Below are positions 23,201 through 35,110 of a stretch of DNA of 64,000 bases, in pieces. Position 1 is the stretch's first letter; the number at the start of each line of letters is the position of its first letter. The notes under the pieces were generated by a model. That model had not been told where the DNA came from. It saw only the letters and a program-made list of their open reading frames with translations, and did no database searches. Origin of the DNA: Cyprinodon diabolis. Its lineage: Eukaryota; Chordata; Actinopteri; Cyprinodontiformes; Cyprinodontidae. The translations under genes were made by a program, and so were the position numbers. Location of the stretch: NCBI GenBank assembly GCA_030533445.1, contig CM060075.1, positions 35,333,196 through 35,397,195 on the forward strand, read 5' to 3'.

Positions 23201-26200
23201 TTTAAAAGGAGGTTCTCTCTCTGATCGATCAGCCAAAGGTCCCTTAACTACCATTGATCCACCTACCCTCACCAATCGATAGGATATCACTTTACTACTG
23301 TATGTGGGATGTTCTACCTGTCCGTCAGTGGAAGCAGAGAAGGCATCCGTCCCAGTCTTAGATTGCAACCAGATGATCTTGTAAACTGGATCTCTGTGAC
23401 TGTGCTCCATAGAGGAATACTCTACAGGCTGGGTGCCTCTCCGAGTGTCCCAGTAAGCTAAGACAAAAACCCACAGATCAATCCCACTGGTTCCAGAAGG
23501 ATTCTCAGCTAAAATGTTGGAAAGCCTGAAGCAGAACGCACCAATCTGCCCATTGTAGCTGCCCCCCACCAGAGTGTGAGGGTCCTTTGGGTTGTAGTCC
23601 AGACAAACAAGAGGGGAATCTGGTTCCAGAGTCATCTCAGGGCACTTTGGGTTCTCTGAAAGATGAAATGATCACTGGTGAAAAGGTTCTGCTCTGAAGG
23701 TTTGCACACACTGAACTACTTTGCTATGTTAAAATCAGACTTTAACGTGTTTTAGTCTGTGTTTTTGTGACAATGAAGTGGGGGGGAAATAGAACAAGGT
23801 TTTCATTTGATGTATAACAAAACATATTTTTGGTGTGTGGTTTGCATTTTCAATTTCCTGAATCACGACTTTGTAGAATTTTTTTTTTTTTTTTGTACGG
23901 AGGGAAATCAAATTATCCATGTCTGCCAGTTTTGGAGATCTGGATGTTGGATTTTCTAACAATTCTTTTTCATAGTATAGTCCAGCCTGGGTCAGACTGG
24001 ATAAAGAACATCAGTTTTTAAGTCTGCTATCTGTATTCTTCTTTTTTATGTCTGGACTTTGTGTGAATCATTCCAGCATGAATGCACTCTGATCAACTCC
24101 ATCCGCCATACTGTAGCTCTGTCTGTGTGTTTAGGGCCTTAGTCCTGCTAAAAGATGAATCTCCATTCAAGTTTCACATCCTCTGCAGCCTCTAAGTTTA
24201 GTTTGCATTTAGCTCCATCCATCTTTCATGAACTCTGACTAGCCTCCCTGTCCCTGCTGAAGAAAAGCCTTCCTATATTTCTGTCATTAATATCTGAAAT
24301 GTATGGTTAGAAGCTTCAAAAACTTAATGGGGGTTGAATACTTTATGAAGCCTCTCCGGAAAGAGCTCCAGTATGACCCACCCATGTCCCAGATGTAGGA
24401 GTCCAAGCTCATGTCTGTGGGTGTCCTTTGGAACTTGAGACAGCAGTATGCCGCAGCCAGCTTCCTGCCGCCATCAGGGTGCCATGACAGGCCAGAAATG
24501 GTACGTTGCACCTTGTTGGGATCCCTGAGGGAGACATGAGGCACCCAGCAGGTATCAGAAATGAATCAATCTCCTGCTCTGCTGCTGATCAAATATACAG
24601 TACCTGAAGACAATGACGGTTCTTGCAGACGTCAGCTCTGGATTTTCCTCCACCTCATCTTCCTCAAAGTACTGCTGGTGGATGTCTATGCTGTTGTTCT
24701 GTATCATGTGTTCCATGACCTAATTACAATTACAATTACCTATTACAAATGATATACAACAACATTTTCTCTCCATGTATATTGTTGTCAAACAAAAAAA
24801 CAAAGCTAGAATACATCAATAAAAGGCTAAAGATTAGATTAGATGAGCTTTATTGATCTCACAGCGAAGAAATTCACTGGTCACATATTGGCATAGTAAT
24901 TAAAGAAGGTGCAAACAAGGAGGAAAAAGGTGCATTAAGAATAAACAGGCAAGCACTGTATATACAGTATATGAAGATATATATATTTATTATAAAGTGT
25001 GCTTCAGTTGTTGCTGATTGAATTACACCAACACCATACAGCCTTTAGCCACTATGGGGCGCTATGTCCATACTTTCCAGGTTTAGCTCCCTTGGAAGCC
25101 ACTAGCATCACTGCACTGAGGGAGCAGTCTGCCTCTGTGTTTGGAAACTGGCTGGACACCCATTTGGATCAGCAGACTGAGACTGATGGAGTGTTGGCCT
25201 AGTGGTAACCGGTTCAATCCCCAAAGCCTGCACACTGGGTCTCTGAGCAAGATCCTTAACTGCACACTGTTCCCTGGAGAGGAGTGGCAGCCTATTGCTC
25301 CCCAAGGGGATGGGTTAAATGCAGCGGTAAATTTCCTTAGTGGGAGATCAAAAAAGTTATATTATTATTACTTGTAAAGACAAGGCCAACTTCATCGCTT
25401 TAGATGAGAATCAAAATATTTCTTATCAGATTCAATGGCGTAAATATCGGTAAGCAGAGAATGCAGTTGCTTAGGGCCCCCCGACCTCTTAGGGGCCCCG
25501 TCACTGACACCTGGTTGGCCCCCTACGCAATTGTGGACTAGGACGTCTCTTTGCAGATGTAATGGTGAGAAAAATTCCTCTTAAACCCACCTGATACTAG
25601 AATGACTGACCAGACCTTATCTATACTGCAAAGCATGCCAGATTTCAACATGATGGTGAGCCTTTTAAACACGACACCAATAGCCAAGCAGACAGTGGTA
25701 CTTTTAATTACTATGTTAATAACTGTGCATAGTTCATTAGACGGTTGGCAATAAATACACTCCTAGAGAACATCCTAAAGAACCATGTATTTGAGTATTT
25801 TTTACAATACGCTTTGGAATTATGGGTAATCCAGAGCGTAGATTAAAACCATAACCGTTACGTGCAATGTGTTAGCGACGATGGAGACCAAATAGAGGTA
25901 CTTAAGCAGATTCTATAAAAGAAAAAGAGAGACGAGCTGCTGGAAGAACGGAAAAAACTTCCCAAAATAAACACTTTTTTTCAAAGGACCAAAGGGGGTG
26001 GGGTGTTGTACTTCATGTGGGGCCCACCCAGATAATGTTGCTGACGGGCTTATTGTTGTGTTGTTACACCATTGATCAGATTAGTGTCAAAATTTGGTGC
26101 CTAGCAACAACTTTTAGCTTAGTTTGGTCTTGGATTTAATGGGAGCTCAGACTGCCATAAAGTGGTGCTTTGGGTCATATGACTCATTTATTGACAAATC

Positions 26201-29200
26201 CAACTCCCTCGTTAAATAGGCTGGTTTTTGAGAAAGGCAGCTTGAAGGGAACACTGATTAGCTAAAAATGTGCTGTATATTGACCTGAAGAATAACTGAA
26301 CACACCTCAACATAAGTTAAACCTTGAGTCAAAAGTTACGCAATGTTGCTTTAAAGTAGATCTTACCTTGCTGAGTTGCTGGATGCTGTTGATGTAGCCT
26401 TTATCATTTTTCACCCTCTTCTTGAAGCGCATGGTTTGTTCCACATCTTTGGGGTTGATGTCTTTGGGCCATCCGCCCTCCACATGGTTTATGCCACAGC
26501 TTTTGAACTCAACGTGTTTGGTGTTAACCTAAAAACACGGGTTATAGATTTGATTATATGTATAATGTCCAGATTAACATGTATGTTAAAGAAAGATGAA
26601 ATTATTACTGGTGAAGAGGTTCTGCTCTGAGGATTTATGTGTATGGTAATTATTTTACATTGCAATTTATTTTCAAGGTATTTGTGCATCGTTACTGTGA
26701 ATTTGATGTCACCAAAAATAAATAAAATCAAGGTTTTGTAATTTTAAATTGGTTTTCCTTTTTTTTTTAAAAGAAGGTCCCACCTCTTATTTTCTTTGAG
26801 TACAAGTGCACAAACTGTGTTCTGTGAGTCACAAATCAAAACCCTCCTACATTCTTTGGTTTGCTCCCAAACTATTATTGGAGTTTTTAATTGCAGATTT
26901 TTTTTTTACTTTCACAATTGCATGTGAGGATTCTCTCTGGGTACTCCGGCTTCCTCACACAACCCAAACACATGACTCTTAGGTTTATTGTTCATCTGTA
27001 AACTGTCCTTAGGTGTGAGTGTGTAAGTTTAGATGGTTGCATGCATCTGTCCAGGGTATCCTGCCTTTCGCACATAGCGCGCTGGGGGTAGACACCAGCC
27101 CCGCTGGCCTTGATGGAGACCGTTTCGGTTTACATTAGCATAGAGGACATGCAATTCAAAAAAGTATATATGCTATTTGCTATGTATAGGTAACCACATT
27201 ATCATACAATATCTTTTATGTATCTGACCTAAATACATACATTATTAACTTAATATTACACTTTAACAATAGTAATCACATAAACTTGAGGATTATGCAG
27301 TTGAAAGTAATAGGCTTTATTACACTAATAAATATGAACATGTAAGGCTTATTCTATAGTGATAGGATTATAGTGTGTTTATGTTTTGTGTGTAATAACA
27401 GATAGCTAACAGAAACTAGCAGGGGGACTCACTGACTGATGGAGGGAGGGCTCCCGGGGCCGCTTTTAAGACCTGTTTAGGGTCTGTTTTGAGCTGGAGC
27501 TGGACAAAGCGATACAATTTCTTATGCATATGGCCAAGATACCATAAGAAGTTTAACAGATTAGCTAGGTTCACTTTTATAAACAAGGCTGGAAAGTTTG
27601 AAAACAATTTAAATTTGACCTGACCCTGGGTTCCAGCCTCCAGTTTTTATCCATTTATATTTTTATCTGTGTTTATGATGCCGCTTAGAAACTGCCTGAG
27701 CACATACTGATTACTTTGCATTTCAAATCGGTAATTATCCTTCTTTGCTTATTAATCTGATCCTTACTAATGTTCTTTACATGACTTGAAATTAACTATT
27801 GACTAAACTTGTGAGGTTATTTACGGTTGCCCTGCTTGTTTAATAAAGTGACAATGAACACAAGAATCAGAAAACATATATTCTACTAGATATTTCAAAT
27901 ATAAAAATCTATTTAGTTTTTTACTTTTTTTGGGTGGGGCCCAATATCAATGTCTTTCATGTGGCCCCAAATTCCTGGCAAGGCCCCTGCTCACACCTCT
28001 CTCTACTCTACTAGATAGATGTTCTGCACTTTATGTCATGATCTGGCCTGTTTGCTCTCCCCTAATTAGTAATTCCTCTCACCTGCCCTCTTCCTTCCCA
28101 GCCTCAATTATAATTTATTCCCCTCACCTGTTTCCTCTGGTTTATATTCAGTTCAGCCTGAGCATTCAGTGCCAGATCATTATTTGTCTTTTTGTTAGTC
28201 TGTCTGTTTGGTTTTTTGTCATGGTTCCTGTCCTGGATCCTAGCTGCCAGTAGAAAGAGGGTTTTGGTGTTTGTCTCGTCTCCTGATCGTCCACTGTTCC
28301 TCCCCTGCGGAGTCCTCTGGGTTTTTGGCTCATTATGGGGGGAGGTTCAGTTTTTATCAGAGTAAGCCTGGCTCCAGGGAGGAGAGCAGTTTAAAGTCCT
28401 GCTTCAAGTTCCGGTTCCTACGTCCTGTCTCGGCTACCCTCTTCCACTGAGCCTGCCTGTCTTCACCTGATCCTGTCTGCTCCTGTGCGTGACCACCTGG
28501 TCATGCTTCTGGTCCCAGTCTGACTCTGAACCCTCCTGGAAGCCTGTGCATGCCTGGAAGTCTGGATCCTGCCACCTGTCTCTGTTCCTGTCTGATCTGG
28601 ATCCTGCCTGTTCCTGTCTGTTCTGGATTCCTCAACCAGGATCAGCTTCCAGCATCACCTCTGGGACTGCAGTACTGGGGACACTCGTGGTCTGGACTGT
28701 TAAACCAGGTAAGTGACCAACCCAGATAATCATATATCAGTTTATCGTGGTCACTTACCTGTGTTTCCTCCCCTAGAGTGTCTGAGATTGGGCGGTGCCC
28801 CCCCCACGCCTGCAGTGTCTGCGAGCCACAGCTCCGCTTTAGTTTTGTTTTTATTTTAATAAACCTTTTGAACTTTCCTACGGACTGTCTCTCCTGAATA
28901 CTGTCCATCTGTCCGCGATTCATGACACTTTATTATTTCTAAATTATTTTTTTTGTTTTTAACTGTTCTGTTCTGAAAAAATTTAAAAAGTTAACTGATT
29001 TAAAATTTTATTTCAGAAGAATATGAGTAAAAGTCAGAATTCTGACTTTAATCTAAGAATTAAAGTCTTTTTTTCACAGAATTCTGACTGTTTTCTGATG
29101 GCTAACAAACATGTTAGCATCAAGCCGTAGCCATGTCTGTTTTAGAGACTAACCTGGCTCTCTTGTTTTAATCACCTTCTGCTCTTCCATTAATGAAATG

Positions 29201-29855
29201 GGATCACCAGGGACCCCTTGGGCACGTACAAAGTCGCATAATTCCATAATTTTCCACCAATGTGTCACTGGCCCTCCCAAACAACTCACATATTTGTCAG
29301 TGAAGCTGAGTGCTCCCACATCTCTTCATCATGGTGCCCATTTACAATAAGATCCAAAATTCTGAAATTAAAGTCAGAATTCTGGAAAAAGTCAGAATTC
29401 TGAGATTAAAAGTTATAATTCTGAGATTAAAGTCAGATTTGTGAGGGGAAAAAAGTCAGAATTCTGAGATTAAATTCAAAGTTCAGACTTTTTTCCCAAA
29501 TTAAACTGAAATATTAAAAATTAGTTAAAAAAAAATTTTTTCAGTGACCCTAATCCTCTTCGTGGCTCTGTGATCCTTTTAAATAGGAACCCATTTCAAA
29601 AATCCATTGGATTTATTATGCAGGCCTTAAATGGATGATTTTTTTTTTTTTTTTTTTTCCAGAAAACCCTACCAGGTGCTCGGACATTTCACTGCAGGCC
29701 TGCGTGGCCTGATCTTTGGAGGTCTTCTGGATGAAGTGGGAGGCCAGGCTGGGATCCGGATGGACGTCCGCTCTCAGGTCCGCAGGCCGGTCAGAGAACA
29801 GACACCGGCGGCCGAAGTCGCGGCGAAGCTTCGTGTAAAAGTGGTTGATCTCCAT
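20248..29855 (-). CDS. dnai2: Dynein axonemal intermediate chain 2 (12 coding exons, complete)
   Basis: Intermediate chain of the axonemal outer dynein arm, needed for assembly of the arm and beating of motile cilia; human DNAI2 loss causes primary ciliary dyskinesia. Exons: 29673-29855, 26367-26528, 24604-24719, 24382-24524, 23542-23655, 23318-23457, 23039-23161, 22625-22848, 22330-22465, 22095-22241, 20422-20643, 20248-20319. Phases are consistent throughout, giving 593 codons (human 605). The start [18 protein letters not shown] aligns with the human N-terminus. WD repeats span about residues 155-500, with hallmark blocks [60 protein letters not shown] and LDIWD. The C-terminus is a charged ERK-rich helix and a short Gly/Asn/Glu tail. 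Intron 5 is only 84 bp. The long intron 1 (26529-29672) carries a solo LTR. Fish can have two dnai2 paralogues; I cannot say which this is. Confidence 0.96.
20775..21015 (+). repeat. LINE 3' end with TATTC tail in dnai2 intron 11
   Basis: Contains TGTATTTACCCACTGAGGGA and then GACAAATAAAGG, ending in repeated TTCTA units (20995-21012). This is the usual 3' terminus of fish L2/CR1-like LINE copies. It is strongly 5'-truncated. Confidence 0.65.
21590..21842 (-). repeat. tRNA-derived SINE-like repeat
   Basis: On the minus strand the head reads GTCGCAGTGGGTAGAACTGC (A-box-like), followed about 35 bp later by GGGTTTGATTCC (B-box), i.e. pol III promoter spacing of a tRNA head. The body (TGTCCAGAGTGCACCC, GGTGCTGGTGCC) matches the inverse of the copy at 26925-27125. 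It lies in dnai2 intron 10. Confidence 0.65.
24834..25000 (-). repeat. Dispersed repeat fragment
   Basis: TAGATTAGATGAGCTTTATT followed by GATCTCACAGCGAAGAAATTC resembles 3' ends of fish interspersed repeats (AATAAAG on the minus strand). No coding content; family not assignable. Confidence 0.4.
25180..25377 (+). repeat. tRNA-derived SINE with internally deleted head
   Basis: An A-box-like TTGGCCTAGTGG (25194-25205) is followed after only 5 bp by a B-box-like GGTTCAATCCCC (25211-25222). In an intact tRNA head these are some 30-40 bp apart. The body (CTGAGCAAGATCCTTAAC, GGGTTAAATGCAG) is that of a common fish SINE. It ends in TTA repeats at 25365-25375. It lies in dnai2 intron 2. Confidence 0.65.
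25430..26110 (+). mobile_element. Possible hAT transposon remnant in dnai2 intron 2
   Basis: A stretch rich in GGGCCCC-type words, with an open segment near 25925-25990 reading [20 protein letters not shown], similar in style to the N-termini of hAT-family zinc-finger transposases. The following GGGCCCACCCAGATAATGTT (from about 26020) recurs at 31067-31135. No TIRs or duplications were found. Confidence 0.35.
26925..27125 (+). repeat. SINE-like repeat body, plus-strand copy
   Basis: GGGTACTCCGGCTTCCTCAC, CTGTCCTTAGGTGTGAGTGT and CAGCCCCGCTGGCCTTGATG are the standard landmarks of a very common fish repeat. It corresponds to the inverse of 21590-21842 but lacks the tRNA-like head. It lies in dnai2 intron 1. 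Confidence 0.6.
28034..28927 (+). mobile_element. Solo LTR of a retrotransposon in dnai2 intron 1
   Basis: An 894-bp unit beginning TGTCATGA and ending TTCATGACA, the short inverted TG...CA ends of an LTR. It is flanked by an exact 5-bp duplication CTTTA (28029-28033 and 28928-28932). An AATAAA lies about 70 bp before the end. No internal gag/pol region or second LTR is present, so it is the product of LTR-LTR recombination. Orientation follows the AATAAA. Gypsy or BEL type cannot be told apart. Confidence 0.82.
28945..29570. mobile_element. Transposon fragment with GAATTC palindrome array (copy B)
   Basis: Repeated AAAGTCAGAATTCTGAGATT-type units occur around 29020-29100 and 29355-29490. 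The right edge, GTGACCCTAATCCTCTTCGT at about 29544-29563, is a degenerate inverse of the terminal repeat at 54667. The left terminus is missing. It lies in dnai2 intron 1. Confidence 0.5.
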
Positions 29856-29969
29856 GCTGGGATTTACCGGTTAGCCGTGGGTACAGGGACCGAAGGAAAG
29901 TCGCTCGGATTCGGACCAAACTTGTTTTAACAACTGAAGACCAGCTCTCCTGCAGTTAAAGGAACAGCC

Positions 29970-29991
29970 GTTTACACCGTATCCTAGCAAC
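29970..29991 (-). promoter_or_regulatory. dnai2: RFX X-box-like and forkhead-like sites upstream of dnai2
   Basis: GTATCCTAGCAAC at 29979-29991 fits the two-half-site layout of an RFX X-box (GTNRCC, short spacer, RGYAAC) with one perfect half-site. It lies 124 bp upstream of the ATG. Directly next to it, GTGTAAAC on the minus strand (29970-29977) contains a forkhead core. Motile-cilia genes are characteristically driven by RFX factors and FOXJ1, so the placement makes sense; occupancy is inferred. Confidence 0.5.
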
Positions 29992-32900
29992 GCCAAGGGC
30001 GCAAAGAAGAAAAAGCCCTATACATAAGGCTAAAGCCTTTTAAAATCACCCACTATGATATAGAAAAAAAATCCTCTTAAATAAAATGTATAAATATGTG
30101 TTTGAGTCAGCGTTATACATAATTTGTAAATAATTTTTAAATTTTAAAATATTATTTCTCATTGTCTCAGTATGACTTTAAATCTTAAATATCAATGCTA
30201 CCATTTTTTTTCAAAGGAAATTTGCTTTAAAAATAGGATTCTCAACAAAAATTTTCTTGAATTTTATTCAGTGGGGATATAATAGGTTTATATTAATATC
30301 TTTTAGTCAGCATTCTAGTGCTCAACAAACTGTAATTAAACGGAAATAAAGAGAAAACATTCTCAAAGTTGTTTTCTTTAAACATATTTTGGAATATCCA
30401 TCTATCTATCTAACATGCGTTCCATTTGAGTCAAACATAAGTACATATATGTGTAGATTTTGCTTTTACTTATTTTAGACACAAATGGAACCATACATTT
30501 TTATTTTTAATTATTATTATTACGTAGTGGGTCAACATAGTTTTATTGTGAAAATCTCCCCCCGGAAGTGGTTGCCAGCAGTTCCGCACCATTTTTATCA
30601 ATCAACACAGAATACAAACTCTCAAATAGGATAAAAAAGAAAAAAAAGTACAGATGAAAACAAAATACAATTCAAAAGTGCAAAGTATAAAATCTAACAG
30701 CAGAGGATTCATGAGTCAAGACAAACATTTAAGTCAAACAATGAAGGAGCCATATATTTCTAGCATAAGGATTACAATAGGAGTAAGTATTAAGTAATTG
30801 TCTGTTTTTTTGGGCATATATAGTTTAAAGTCTTTTTTTATTAACTTTTTAAAATCTTAAGAATCCCCTTATTATGCTCGTTATTGATAAAAAAAAAAAA
30901 AAGATAAATAAATAAATGCAGTCTAAGCCTTTTAATCTATATTTTAGTGATTAAAGTAGACTAGAGTTTTGGGGGCATTTTGGTCATCACATCCTGCTCA
31001 CTAGGGGTTTGATAAAACATGGCACAGATGTCTGTTGGTGTTATCTACTCTTTGTATTTCATATTGGGCCCATCCAGATAATGTTGATTACGGGTTTATT
31101 GTTGTGCCGTTACGCCATTGATAGAAATGTACTCTATCAAACTATATTGTCCGAAAGTTCAGAAAACTTCTATTTAAAAAAAAATCCTGTCTTTAAATCT
31201 GTGGGGGTTTTTTTCTTTATTATCTAATGCATGCCAGTTAGTTATACGTCAGCTTGTACACCTAAATTTGGCTAATCATATATCAAAGGTCATCTGTCAA
31301 TCAAACTTTTTTGATTCATATGTCGCAGCTAATGTACGCAACAGTTGAAACAAGAAATAAGACTAATTTCCTTTCCCCTTGAGTTCCGTCCCAGTGTTCA
31401 TGGGGATGGACGTCTGTGTCTTCAGCAGGCGTAGAGCTAACAGAACTGGCAGCGTTGCGAGGAAAGGGCTCAAACATGTACGGCTGTAAGCCTTCTACAC
31501 CAAACGAACAGGCGGATCTGATAAGAATTAGAACTGGGCGGAGCTAAGCAGGTGGAAGAAATCAACCAATAATCCAATCGCCAGTGCCAAAATCATGGCA
31601 CTGCAGACATTTATAGTCAGAGCAAGAATTAGGAACAGAGTGATAGAATGAGAAAAACAGAAAAAAAATCTTGAGGTTGCAGAATTTCCATGAAAAATCA
31701 TTAGTCTTTGTCTACATGCTAGACACTTGTTTCGAAGTCATACCAGATTCTCTTTTAGCATCCAAAAAAATGAATATATATTAAATGTAAATCTAGTGGT
31801 ATGTGGGAGGAAAAAAAGTTTCCCATTACCGGGTCTTTTAGAAGAACAGATTTAAAGTGTATAGTCAAATCAACACAGAAAAAGTTTTTTCATGGAGATG
31901 TTAGTCAGACACAAAACTAACCACCTTTTTTGAACATCTTGCTCCAAAACCTAGATCCAATGAAATCTTATGGGGTGAGTTAAAGAGAAGAAAGCATCAG
32001 AAACAGTGATCTAGACAGACTGTTTTATTCCTAGAGAATGAGGTTGCATTAAGTAATTTTATTCCTTCACAATAAAATAGTGGATTAATAAGAAAAAAAA
32101 ACAAAGTCCTGGTGACGGAGGATTTGTCTTCCTAGATAGAGACCAGCATGTATTTAAAAGTACATTTTATATATTTCATCACTAACTGCAGACAATATTA
32201 GCTTAAGATTATAAAATATGAATGGCCTGCTGGTGAATGTGCAGCTTAGAGTGCATTATAAATGACAGAGTAAAACACTATTAACTAATTACGTGTGAGT
32301 ATTTCTCACCGGGTGAGAAAATGTGCACACCTAGAATAAAGAGTGGGCGGGCCCTTTAAAAAAAAACAACTGTCTGCTGTGGAACTTTATCAGGGAATAA
32401 ATCAGCCTTATTAAATGTCTTTCAGTGTGAGTTCATGTCACCACATTAAAGATGAGTTTTTATCATTTTTCCCCTTGGGATCAAAATGTGGCTTATTTTA
32501 CTACTGACTATTTTGCCGTTGTCCAAGGGACACATTTAAAGTACATGTGCCTGTAGTTTACACTAAATGAATTAAAACCATGACAAAGAAACAAGATAAG
32601 AGTTAAGAGGTAGCAGTTCTTCTGGTTGTATTATTTTATTACCGGTATACAGTTAGTCTCTGTTTCCTTTGAAGACCGTTATCCGCCTCCATTTTCCTCC
32701 CTGTATCCCCAGGCTGACAGGAGCTGGAATCCTCTGACAAGACTCGACAGGGATCAGGAATCCAGCCTCTCCCTCCCAGCCACAGCCTCTATGTCTTCTA
32801 AACATGCAGTCAGTCCAAAGCCAGTTATAAAGCAGCAGAATTAGAGGAAGAAGCACAGAAGTAGAAAAGCAGAAAAAAAAAGCTAAAAGCAAGTGGAAAG

Positions 32901-34544
32901 AAGCTAAAGATATGAGCAAAAAGTTTTACAAAACTTCTTCATATTTGATCTTCTCTGAAATAAGACTACCTAGTTAAATAAGAAAGATGTTTATTTTTCA
33001 CTTTAAAGTTAGTAAAGCCTCTGGTTCTTTTATGTACTTCAGCAGTTGCGTCACCCAAGAGGAGAAGGAGACAAGGAGGCAGGAGTTATTGTTATGCAGA
33101 ACTCCTTTCTACTGTGATATCAGACTTTTGGGTGTGTCTGCACCACCTTTGCACACCCAGAGAATAAACAAGTTTGAAGAGAATTTAAACTGGCCTTATA
33201 TCTGGACTTCAACAAGGCCAATTCAAGATGAATATTCCTTAATCTCCTATTTTACCTCTATGTGTATGATTGTGGTTAAATTGCTGCTAAATCAATTTCC
33301 ATCCCTGTGTTTGCTTCCTCTAACTGGTTGTGTTCATGGATGCTCTGTGTTTACTTTGATCTATCTTCCCATTAAATCTGATGGACTCTTGACTTGGGTT
33401 CCTCTTTACTTTCAATATACATTTAAAATGGAATCTAATTAAAGATTCCATTCTTGTTAATGTAAATGTATACATTTAGTAAATACTGTATGAGACGTGG
33501 TTGGATCGGTGCAAATAGGCGTGGAAGAAACTAAGGGATGGCAGGTGTGCGTTTGTGCCCAGGATATGTGGGATCTGCAGAGATGTTAGCGGCCCCTTTT
33601 CCGGACCTTAGACCTGAACAAGTCCTGGATGGAAGGAATGTCGGCACTTAGGATCATCTCAGCGGATCTAGCTGTTCATTAGTCTTCACCTGACTTGTTT
33701 TCTAAATGATCAATATGGAGAAACTGATAACCATTTGTTAATCTGTATGTCCTGAGCAGGTCCTCACCAGTGAGGCTGTTTCCTGCACTATGGACAACTG
33801 TTAAACAGGATCTCTTTTTAGAACACCTTTCTTTTTCTCACTCTTCCATAAACACCAGATTTCTTGAATGCACAACTGACAGCTGTTCTTTCAACAGATT
33901 ATCCACCATAAATTGTGGATTTTTGCATCTCCTGAAATGTATATTTAAATATAATCTAAAGTAAGAGTTAAGCTAAATCTCTTTAACTGCTTGGACAGAA
34001 ACATTAAACGCACTAAAGACTAGAGGTGAGAAATGCTTCATTTAGTGGTTCATTATTCCTGCACCCTTTTTAAACATGTAATTATATATGTCTAAACATG
34101 GTCTAAAACAGTGCTATGTGTGGCAGAGCTAATCCCAGTCTGACTACGAGCTGAAGCACAGACGGGAAGTTGAAATGTTTCTCAGAGGGTAACATCTCAC
34201 TCTACTCTGCAATCTAGAACATAATGCCATGCCATCTTCTTCCGTCCTTTGAACCATCTCTGTGGATCCTAAAAATTTAACTAGATTTCGTTCTTCCATG
34301 ATCAGCCAACATCAAATGGTTTAATGTACAGCTTTACACCTGTGCACCTTTTGCTTTGCTGTGAACCACAGTAGATTTTAGAGAGGAGGGGTGTTCATTA
34401 ATTGACCAGTCAGCTCAGCTCAGCTTTCTTACCCTGGAAATAACCTGATAATCTAATGCATATTCACGCACATTAACCATTCTTAACAATGTTGATTTGT
34501 GGCTAATCTTATAGTAGAGTTAATTCTAACTGCTTGGTTTATAG

Positions 34545-34747
34545 CAGGCATCCTCAAAGTCGGTCCTCGGGGGCCGCTGTCCTGCAGGCTTTAGAGGTTT
34601 CTCTGCTTTAGCACAGCTGATTCTGATGAGTGCATTTTTGCAAAAGCCTGTTGATCATTTATCAATGTAAATCAGCTGTGCTGGAGCAAAGAAATCTCTA
34701 AAACATGCAGGACTGCGGCCCTCAAGGACCGACTTTGGGGATGCCTG
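34545..34747. mobile_element. hAT MITE with perfect 8-bp target duplication
   Basis: A 203-bp element with inverted ends CAGGCATCCTCAAAGTCGGT and ACCGACTTTGGGGATGCCTG. An exact GTTTATAG duplication flanks it (34537-34544 and 34748-34755). No coding capacity. Confidence 0.88.
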
Positions 34748-34929
34748 GTTTATAGGGATGGTACAGGCTTTTAACAAAATATAACTTTTCATTTTGGAAA
34801 AAGGTCAGATCCTCTGCAGAAACTACGATGTAATCCATCTTTATCCATTCCTAAGTGGTTTACATTACAACTGACTATTTTAAGTGTAGATTTAGAGTAA
34901 GTGCTACTTCTCAATTATTCCATATGTTC

Positions 34930-35110
34930 TGTATGATAAGCCACCACCACCAATGAGGCAGGCCCGCACCATTATGCCACCACCGCCGTATTTGATAAGT
35001 TTTACACAACAGATATGCTTGACAGCCTCACTTCAACTTTTTCAAAAATCCTGCTGGTCTTTGTTGGCCTGATCGCTCAATATGCAGCGCCTCCCATCTG
35101 ATCATAGAAC
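34930..35110 (-). mobile_element. Possible Tc1-family relic
   Basis: On the minus strand, TACGGCGGTGGTGGCATAATGG resembles the segment coding the HGGGSIMLWG block of Tc1 transposases, preceded by ATCAGATGGGAGG where WSDE would lie. Frames are broken and no termini are seen. Recognition is weak. Confidence 0.25.

Noticed and set aside
32987..33442. 151-codon plus-strand open frame between dnai2 and ovol1
   Set aside because: No recognisable domain, composition like translated AT-rich intergenic DNA, and no supporting splice or start context.
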